From contig NC_134399.1 in NCBI RefSeq assembly GCF_050003625.1, positions 152,204,473 to 152,268,472 of the forward strand: a DNA stretch of 64,000 nucleotides, in the 5' to 3' direction. Source of the stretch: Haematobia irritans. Taxonomy: Eukaryota > Arthropoda > Insecta > Diptera > Muscidae. Below are positions 56,402 through 64,000 of the stretch, piece after piece. Below the pieces are notes generated by a model, which did no database searches, was not told the origin of the DNA, and saw only the letters and a program-made list of their open reading frames with translations. Position 1 is the first letter of the stretch. Each line of letters opens with the position of its first letter. The position numbers and the translations under genes were made by a program.

Positions 56402-56946
56402 CCCAGCAAAAAAAAGAAAAGCGTCGCCAAAAAAATTGTGAAAATGTTCGTTTTGGATCCGGAAGTGGTGCTAATTTGGCCATTTCAACAGCCGTTGCAC
56501 TGAATTTGCATCACTTCTTCAGATGTGGTCCGAATCCAATGTTTTGGATGTGAATTATAAAATTGTGTGATATTTTGCCAAATAAATAATTTCTATAATT
56601 TTTTATGATTTTTAATGCATTCTAACGCTTGTCAAAAAGGTCAAACCTTAAATATTTTCAAAAACTTGCAGTTTTTCTAGAATGGATTTAAATTTTTTTC
56701 GACAAAATTTAAATAATTTGTACCCTTTTATTAATTTCTCTTTTTAACCTATTTGAAACAAAATAAAATTTCTTATTAAAAATATGAAAAATTTCTTATT
56801 AAAAATATGAAAAAATCGATTTTTTAAAAACTTAATCAAAAGAACTTCCTGTGTAGTTAAAATAAAGAACATCTTTGGGGGGGCATTTTTGGAAGTGCTT
56901 TTAAAGAAGTTGTGTCTTTAGAAGAACTTCCAATTTTTTTGCTGGG
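56402..56946 (+). mobile_element. MITE M1, complete copy
   Basis: Starts CCCAGCAAAAAAAAG, ends CAATTTTTTTGCTGGG, with AT on both sides (56400-56401 and 56947-56948). It is collinear with 20808-21394. Length is 545 bp. Confidence 0.88.
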
Positions 56947-57034
56947 ATAATAATAAAGAACACCTCAGGAAGTAGTTAGAATGTCGTGCAGTGGTATCAT
57001 ATTAGGTTCATATCATAAAAATTTGAATAAACGT

Positions 57035-57605
57035 CCCAGCAAAAAAATTTTGGAAGTTCTTCTAAAGGCATGACTTTAAAAGCAGTTCAAAAAATGTTCT
57101 CCCAAAGATGTTCTTTATTTTGACTACACAGGATGTTCTTTTAATTCGATTTTGTATAACTCGTTTCTTCCACATGTTTAATGGGTAATGTTTACTTTGT
57201 TTTCTTCAAATAGGTTAAAAACAGAGTACGAATTAATAAAATGGTATAAATTATTCAAATTTTGATGAAAAAATTGCTAAATCTATTAGAAAAAAATGAG
57301 AATTTTTAAAAATATTTGAGAGCAAACGTTTCAAACAAGCTTTAGTATGTATTAACATTTTTAACAAATAATAAAAAATTGTATTTGGCAAAATATCACA
57401 CAATTATTTAATTTATATCCAAAACACTGAATTCGGATCACACCTTGAGAAGTGATGCAAATTCAGTGCAACGGCTGTTGAAATGGTGGACATCCGTCCT
57501 ATGACAAGCCCATGTTAAATTTGTTGCTTCTGGGCCAATTTTGAAACCCTCCCGGATCCAAAAAGAACATTTTCACTACTTTTTTAACGACGCTTTTTTA
57601 CTGGG
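57035..57605 (-). mobile_element. MITE M1, complete copy, reverse orientation
   Basis: Starts CCCAGCAAAAAAATTTTGG and ends GACGCTTTTTTACTGGG, with GT on both sides (57033-57034 and 57606-57607). The order of internal phrases is the reverse of the 56402 copy. Only about 90 bp separate the two. Confidence 0.88.
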
Positions 57606-57804
57606 GTGTTCAATGGCCTTTGTGGCTGAGTGTGTTAAGGTGTTCTGTTATGGTGGCAACAGACCCCGGTGGAAACGAAGAAGTTTTTCAATTTGTAAAA
57701 ATAATAAGAAAATATAACAAAAATACTGATAAAAATAAAAAGTAAAATTTAGTTTTTTTTTTAATTTCTACATCCAAATGAGCTTCAAAGCAATGCAAAG
57801 GATC

Positions 57805-58349
57805 CAAAAATGGAGTGCTTTTGTCCTATGGCAAGCCCATGCAAAATTAATTGGAGTTGATCCAAGTTTGCACTACTTCCGGATCATAAATTGGGGATCC
57901 AAACTACTTTTGCGGAAGCTCTTTTTTTGCTGGGTATATTATTTATGAAATTCTGATGTGATAGAAAAGCCTACAGCTTTTCTATCAAATCAAAAATGGA
58001 GTGCTTTTGTCCTATGGCAAGCCCATGCAAAATTAATTGGAGTTGATCCAAGTTTGCACTACTTCCGGATCATAAATTGGGGATCCAAACTACTTTTGCG
58101 GAAGCTCTTTTTTTGCTGGGTATATTATTTATGAAATTCTGATTTGATAGAAAAGCCTACAGCTTTTCTATCAAATCAAAAATGGAGTGCTTTTGTCCTA
58201 TGGCAAGCCCATGCAAAATTAATTGGAGTTGATCCAAGTTTGCACTACTTCCGGATCATAAATTGGGGGTCCAAACTACTTTTTCGGAAGCTCTTTTTTT
58301 GCTGGGTATATTATTTATGAAATTCTGATTTGATAGAAAAGCCTACAGC
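57805..58349. repeat. 186-bp tandem repeat, 2.9 near-identical units
   Basis: TGGAGTGCTTTTGTCCTATG starts at 57811, 57997 and 58183, an exact period of 186. The units differ by very few bases. Each unit contains CACTACTTCCGGATC and TTTTTTTGCTGGGT, phrases related to M1. At the joins the sequence GATTTGATAGAAAAGC is followed after five bases by its inverted copy, a potential hairpin with a 16-bp stem. Confidence 0.95.
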
Positions 58350-59499
58350 GAAGCCATAACACACACACCAGATAATTATTGACCATTTCGATTTCCTATG
58401 GACGTGGGAGTAAGATAAATTACCCCTCTTACCTATTTGAAATGTAACCAAAATAATCTGCAAATTAACAGGAAATCTAAGAAACAGGAATAGAAGCAAC
58501 ATGCTATCAATTCCATACGAATGAAATTGTACAAATTAATAGTAATTGAATGTATGTAATGATCACTTCATTGAAGCTAAATATATGGCTACCGAATAAT
58601 TCCATACTACATTCTCTCAAGCAATTTATATTTTTCTAGGCCAAATGAAGAAACGTAAAGAGCATCAGAAATAGCAGAATACCACACTTTTTCTCTAGAC
58701 GAGAACAAGTAACATATAATCGTTTTGAATGGCAACCCGTCTATGGTATCATTACAAAGAACACCAAGGCGTTATTTTCTTGGCCAATTTTTCTGCAACA
58801 AACATCTTTGTACCATCAATGGACAGATAGATAGCTATGGAACAATAGCGACAACAAAAAAACGAACAAACAATTTTCATAAGGTTTTGGATATGCTGGT
58901 TGGTTAGTTTGTTTCTACGAGTATATCGATGATGGCTACCCAACTTGAAATGAGGAGTGGTAACGGGTAGAACTTGTTTCTTGTGGTTGCTTTGGAGTAG
59001 TTACTAATCGCCTTCATCCTACGTCTGTTGCAAGTGCTGGAGCAAAACTAAAAACAAAACCACAACAGCAAAAAAAACAAAAAAAAAACACGCAAAATGC
59101 GCACTGCGCGAATACTTGTTAAGTAACATTAAAAAATATAAATAATAACCATGAGAGATGATATCTAGAAATTTTTTCCAAAGAATTTATTCGAATGGAC
59201 AAAAACAGAAAAAAGTATTTATCAAAAAACAAGCACAGTTTTTCGTATGATACCCTTCACTTTAGGATGGATGGTAGACTTAATTTGTCATTACAATTGT
59301 AACACATCGAAATAGAAATATTCTTTATGGTATGATCCCCGTATTCCTGATTGTACTGTGATTAAATAACACTAACTTTCGAACGAGGAGTTAAGATCAG
59401 ATTGAACTTTTATATATCGGAGTCCAATTACAGTGAAGGAAAAAGTTTTCTTTTCTAAGTAACGACATTTTAGACAAACAAAGCTAAAAATTAATACAA
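58350..59499. other. apparently unique sequence, no confident gene
   Basis: Two short overlapping frames on opposite strands (58725-58907 plus, 58752-58943 minus) show no domain. Some A-rich simple sequence is near 59050-59090. Confidence 0.35.
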
Positions 59500-60469
59500 A
59501 CAAGTATATACGGCCGTATGTTCGGCCGGGCCGAATCTTATGTACCCTCCACCATGGATTGAGTAGAAACTTCTACGAAAGACTGTCATCCACAATCGAG
59601 TTATGTATAGGTAAGTCTACAAATAATTACGAATCGATATGGACTTTTGCACGGTACGTAGAGGGGTCGCTTATATGGGGGCTATATAAAATTATGAACT
59701 TGATATGAACTTGATATGGACGATTTATCTGAGGGCTATATATAACTATAGACCGATATAGACCTAGTTAGGCATGGTTGTTAACGGCCATATACTAGCA
59801 CAATGTACCAAATTTCAACTGACTCGGATGAAATTTGCTCCTCCAAGAGACTCCAAAACCAAATCTCGGGATCGGTTTATATGGGGGTTATATATGATTA
59901 TGGAGTGATATGGACCACTTTTGGCATGGTTGTTAAATATCACATACTACCACCACGTACCAAATTTCAACTGAATCAGATGAATTTTGGTTTTCCAAGA
60001 GGCTCCGGAGGTCAAATCTGGTGATCGGTTTATATGGGGGCTATATATAATTATGGACCGATGTGGACCAATTTTTGCATGGTTGTTAGAGACCATATAC
60101 TAACACCGTGTACCAAATTTCAGCCGGATCGGATGGAACTTGCTTCTCTTAGAGCAATCGCAAGCCAAATTTGGGGGTCCGTTTATATGGGGGCTATACG
60201 TAAAAGTGGACCGATATGGCCCACTTGCAATACCATCCGACCTACATCAATAACAACTACTTGTGCCAAGTTTCAAGTCGATAGCTTGTTTCGTTCGGAA
60301 GTTAGCGTGATTTCAACAGACGAACGGACGGACATGCTCAGATCGACTCAGAATTTCACCACGACCCAGAATATATATACTTTATGGGGTCTTAGAGCAA
60401 TATTTCGATGTGTTACAAACGGAATGACAAAGTTAATATACCCCCATCCTATGGTGGAGGGTATAAAAA
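59500..60469 (+). mobile_element. DINE-1/mini-me-like element, family F, complete but short
   Basis: Starts ACAAGTATATACGGCCG with palindrome TTCGGCCGGGCCGAA at 59521-59535 and GTACCCTCCACCATGG. The phrase ACCAAATTTCA recurs at 59807, 59959 and 60112, giving internal units of about 153 bp. The mini-me core (GACGGACGGACATGCTCAG, ATATATACTTTATGGGG) precedes the end CCTATGGTGGAGGGTATAAA, where the left ACCCTCCACCAT motif is inverted. Confidence 0.85.
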
Positions 60470-60490
60470 TAGACATTAAAGACAACGCTT

Positions 60491-60677
60491 CCCAGCAAAT
60501 TAAAAAGTAGTGGATCCGGAAGTGGTGCAAAATTGGAGCAGAAGCGATGAATTCAACATGGGATTGTCAAAGGCAGTTGTGCACCATTTCAACAGCTGTT
60601 ACACTGAATTTGCATCACTTCTTAAGGTGTGATTCGAATTCAGTGTATTGGATGTGAATTAAAGAAAATTGTAATAT
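60491..60677 (+). mobile_element. MITE M1, fragment
   Basis: Starts CCCAGCAAATTAAAAAG and contains GTGGATCCGGAAGTGG and TTTCAACAGCTGTTACACTG. It ends where an M2 element begins, so the right part was lost or displaced. Confidence 0.7.
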
Positions 60678-60898
60678 CCCAGCAAAAAATACTTCAGCAG
60701 TAAGAGTTTAGTTGCGCTCTTTGGTATACAATAAACTAGGCAGTGCATCCACACTGCATGTATCGGTGGCAATAACATAAACGAGTAATGAAACTAGTTT
60801 ATGATCAATCGTTTACGGTATTGCAACCAATTCATGCAGTATAGATGCATGAAAGGTAGAGCTGTTTTTCTTCACGCCAACAATGCTATACTCAAGAT
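60678..60898 (+). mobile_element. MITE M2, right-truncated
   Basis: Starts CCCAGCAAAAAATACTTCAG and is collinear with 62340-62738 as far as ATGCTATACTCAAGAT. Confidence 0.8.
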
Positions 60899-61019
60899 TT
60901 CGCTGTGGAGGAAAGTATTTTTTTGGGGTGTACCCTATGGTGTGATTTCAATATTTGACTTTTGAGTATTTGGAAGCTGCTGAAGTTGCATCTACTAGTT
61001 TCAACACACATAAGCGTCT

Positions 61020-61460
61020 TCAAAAAGTAGTGAAAATGTTCTTTTTGGATGCGGAAGTGTTGCAAAATTGGCACAGAAGGGATGAATTTAACATGGGCTG
61101 ATCATAGGACAACCGTTGCACTGAATTTGAATCACTTTTTAGGATGTGATCTGAATTCAGTGTTTTGGATGTTAATTTAAAAAAATTGTGATATTTTGCC
61201 AAATAAATAATATTTATATTTTTATGACTTTTTAATTGTCTCAAATGTTTGAACTAAAATGTTTTCCAAATTTCGAAATTTTTCTAGAATGGAGCATTTT
61301 ATCGACAAAATTTGAATAATTTGTCCCATTTTATAAATTCTTACTCTGTTTTTAGTCTATTTGAAACAAACAAAGTTAAAATTAGCTATTAGAATATGAA
61401 AAAAGGAGCTATAAAATTTGCATTAAATGAACTTCCCATGTAGTTAAAATAAAGAACACC
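61020..61460 (+). mobile_element. MITE M1, decayed copy lacking termini
   Basis: TTCTTTTTGGATGCGGAAGT, GATGAATTTAACATGGGCT and CTTCCCATGTAGTTAAAATA follow the M1 interior in order. The left terminus and the last part are missing. Confidence 0.65.
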
Positions 61461-61477
61461 TTTGGGACGACAAAATG

Positions 61478-61585
61478 TTTTTATTTTAAAGAAGCTGCAT
61501 CTTTGGCTCGGAATTAATACAAAAATCCTTAAAGGAAAGTCAAAATCTTTGGATCCAAGTAAACTTTTTTTGAGCGTAGGCTCTA
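61478..61585 (-). mobile_element. CACTGAAAAAAA-related MITE fragment
   Basis: This is the reverse complement of the fragment at 26605: GCATCTTTGGCTCGGAATTA, CAAAATCTTTGGATCC, TTTTTTTGAGCGT. Confidence 0.6.
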
Positions 61586-61950
61586 TAAAATTAAAATTAA
61601 GAAAGAGATTTCATTTTTCGATTTCATCATTCGATTTAATGATTAGATAAAAAAGCCCTTCACGTAAAAACAAGAGTTAGTTAAAAATTCCCATTTTAAA
61701 GATACTTCAAAGCAATATTTTTTAATTAAAAAAAACTTTAAACTAAAGATGAAATTCCTCAAAATAAGTATTAGGATATATTTGAAGCTTTTTTATTTTT
61801 AATTCAAAGGTTCAATATCTCAGTTAATTTAAAGATTTCTTGAAATTAAACATTTCTTTACTTTACGACTTTAACGAATTTTTAAATCGCAGATTATGAA
61901 ATTTCCTTTATTTTAAAGAAATTTGTCCTTAATATTGTGTAAATTACGTG
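61586..61950. repeat. decayed AT-rich dispersed repeat
   Basis: The phrase AAATTTGTCCTTAATATTGT near the right end also occurs at 2830-2860. No gene is seen. Confidence 0.4.
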
Positions 61951-62098
61951 TCCCAGCAAAAAATACTTCAGCAGTAAGAGATTAGATGCGGCTTTTGGGA
62001 TACATTTAAGTAGGCAGTGCATTTACACTTCATGTATCGGTGGCAATAAAGTAAACGAATAATCAAATTAGTTTACGACCATTCGTTAACGTTATTGG
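61951..62098 (+). mobile_element. MITE M2, right-truncated
   Basis: Starts CCCAGCAAAAAATACTTCAG and follows the M2 interior to CATTCGTTAACGTTATTG, where it changes to unrelated sequence. Confidence 0.75.
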
Positions 62099-62339
62099 CA
62101 CCAACGCAACTTCATACCTACAATGCGACAGATAGAATAGTCTTCCTTTTCTTCCAACCACATTCGACGGGCGGATTCCCCTATTTCGAGTGTTCCTTCA
62201 TATTGAGCAAATTCCGAACCCTTCGCACATCGCACACAGCCTTGGCTTATCAAAAATCGACGTGCGACAACATTGAAGCTAACAATCGAAAGCGCTCTAT
62301 GATGGTAGCCAACGATGGTGTTACTTGATCTCACAACAC
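62099..62339. other. unassigned segment open on both strands
   Basis: Frames of about 80 codons are open on both strands (62092-62334 minus, 62095-62328 plus). The minus frame reads more like a protein, with RRMWLEEKEDYSICRIVG, but no family is recognised. It is flanked by MITE copies. Confidence 0.3.
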
Positions 62340-62738
62340 CCCAGCAAAAAATACTTCAGCAGTAAGAGTTTAGTTGCGCTTTTTGGTATACAATAAAGTA
62401 GTGCATCCACACTGCATGAAACGGTGGCAATACCGTAAATGAGTAATCAAACTAGTTTATGATCATTCGTTTACGTTATTGCAACCAATTCATGCTGTAT
62501 AGATGCATGTAAGGTAGTGCTGTTTTCTTTCACGCCAACAATGCTATACTCAAGATTATATATCACTTCTGAGCAATATTTCTATTAAAATGAGCAATTA
62601 TATCAGCGCTATGTAGAAACAGCTCCAAATCGGGACATCGCCCACAGAAATCAGCGCTGATTCGGTTGTTTTGTAAGCAGTTGATACTGCCTCTCTCCCT
62701 TACAATCCTGCTGAAATAGTGCTCCATTTTTTGCTGGG
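62340..62738 (+). mobile_element. MITE M2, complete
   Basis: Starts CCCAGCAAAAAATACTTCAG and ends CTCCATTTTTTGCTGGG. Length is 399 bp. The flanking dinucleotides are AC and AA, so this copy does not show the matching pair seen in the others. Confidence 0.85.
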
Positions 62739-64000
62739 AATTTTGCTACAGATAATAGTATAGCAAACTTTGTGGTTCAATCGATCCATGATGAAGGGTA
62801 TATGAAATTCAGTCCGGCTGAATCATAACCAATAAATACTTGCTTGTATTTTGTATTTGTTATGTTAAAAAAATTCGCAAGAAAAAGCCACGAGTACATG
62901 GAAGTTATATGCCTCTGCAATAAATAATTCATGTGCTTAGAAAGGGTGATGTTTTTAGAGTAACCAGCATTTTGAGACTTTGTTTATTACGATCCTCTTG
63001 TCTCTATATACAGATCGTTTAGGGGATAAATATTTTCCGATTTTGACAATGTATTGTTAATCATGGTCGGTCGTCATGTAAGGTTATATAGCGATTACAT
63101 ATATGCCTCCTAGATCATATGTAGATTAAAGATCTCGACCTAACTGAAGGCAGCACATAAATCAGACCAACAAACAATATATTCTGTAATCAGTATTAAA
63201 AGTTCGCCAAATTACGAAGAACGTATTTTTTGCGTGTAATATCTGCCACATAGTTTTCCTTCTATAAAATCACTACAAATTTCCCAGGAAACTGCGATGA
63301 CGCATGCCAATAAAACTATTTATATTAAAGAAAAGGACAATAATTTGATGGAGATTCGTTTTTAGTCTCCAAGCTGCATACTCTTCAATAAAATGTATCA
63401 TTCTAAATTTTCTTGTGAATCTTGAAAAAAGTTCTTACATTTGAATTCGATGAATGCTTTCAAATTCCAAAGAGCATTCGTTCAGAAACAAGTATAACAT
63501 GCTTTTTGTGGCAGATAATACCGCCATTCGACTATTACTACTGGAGCTTTCGATATTTGTGATATTGGGAGGGTGAGGAGAGACATTGAATTTGTAATTT
63601 TGCCACAGTAAATGCCTTTGCGTCGGTTGTTTTTTTTTCGTGTCGACAAACCACGTTTATTTGGATATTCTGGTATTTCAAACTAAAGCAAGAAACAGCA
63701 AAATACAAAGCTAGGACATCTTAAGGAAGCAATACCATAGCTACCAAAACCAACCAACGAGCCAGGCAACCGGTCCTCTAGCAATGAAAACACATCGCCA
63801 TCCTACCAGACCATAATGACCAGTCAACTACACAAGTCCAAATAAAATTTATTAATTCAAAATAATAAATTCGTATGTCTTTTCATTTCGATTGGTATCG
63901 GTCAGTAATTATAGGTTTCAGTACTGAAAACGCAGCAAATTCCACATCATTTCTTTTTGGCTTCTTTCTGCGGCACAATAATTAATTGTGCCGTTTTCCG
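62739..64000. other. apparently unique sequence, no gene recognised
   Basis: No repeat family from the rest of the window was found. Near 62796-62850 the phrases GGTATATGAAATTCAG and CCAATAAATACTTGCTTG faintly recall a DINE-like terminus. No open frame of interest is present. Confidence 0.35.

Noticed and set aside
60034..60510. 158-codon plus-strand frame, and similar frames at 47610-48329 and 49759-50160
   Set aside because: They are read-through of the tandem units of about 153 bp in DINE-like elements (a length divisible by three); the same words recur in every copy on either strand.

Overview
This window looks like a transposon-saturated intergenic or intronic stretch from a calyptrate (muscid) fly genome. 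The strongest clue is two copies of a Himar1-like irritans-subfamily mariner, the family first described from the horn fly, so a Stomoxyini fly (Haematobia or a close relative) is the best guess. The DNA is very AT-rich. I found no convincing complete host protein-coding gene. Almost every recognisable feature is a mobile element, a mobile-element relic or an array of tandem repeats. Two short ORFs could be host exons but are unproven.

Layout. 1-7500: a SINE 3' end, a MITE, an internally deleted DD41D (rosa-type) mariner, a Tc1-like transposase relic and a dead Himar1-like mariner. 7502-10613: about 95 copies of a 29-bp minisatellite, split by a SINE with a perfect 12-bp target duplication. 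10614-13085: mostly unique sequence. 13099-18122: a full-length I/Loa/R1-group LINE on the minus strand with ORF1, endonuclease, reverse transcriptase and RNase H, bounded by a perfect 13-bp target duplication and broken only by one in-frame stop. 18190-20615: a second large 29-bp-repeat element. 20800-26330: MITEs and a four-level nest of insertions. 29720-34880: one DINE-1/mini-me-like (Helentron-type) element carrying MITEs, a SINE, a second DINE-like element and a Himar1 copy. 36240-42690: two more DINE-like elements of the same family. 44300-51530: further DINE-like elements, one nested in a MITE. 53400-58350: a MITE cluster and a 186-bp triple tandem repeat. 59500-62740: a DINE-like element and MITE copies. 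62740-64000: nothing recognised.

How the parts work together. The most informative relationship is between the LINE and the SINE. The tRNA-derived SINE (RNA polymerase III A and B boxes) carries the same 3' tail as the LINE: a block of about 80 bp ending in repeated CCTAA. This is the signature expected of a SINE that borrows the LINE's reverse transcriptase by tail recognition. A second recurring theme is that the 29-bp minisatellite sits inside definable transposon-like units at six or more sites, which suggests that transposition seeds the arrays. A third is a group of MITEs ending in CCCAGCAAAAAA whose complete copies are flanked by a matching dinucleotide (5 of 6), one of them confirmed against a related copy of the host sequence.

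Limits. Family assignments rest on reading motifs, terminal repeats and copies compared by eye within this window. No database comparison was possible.
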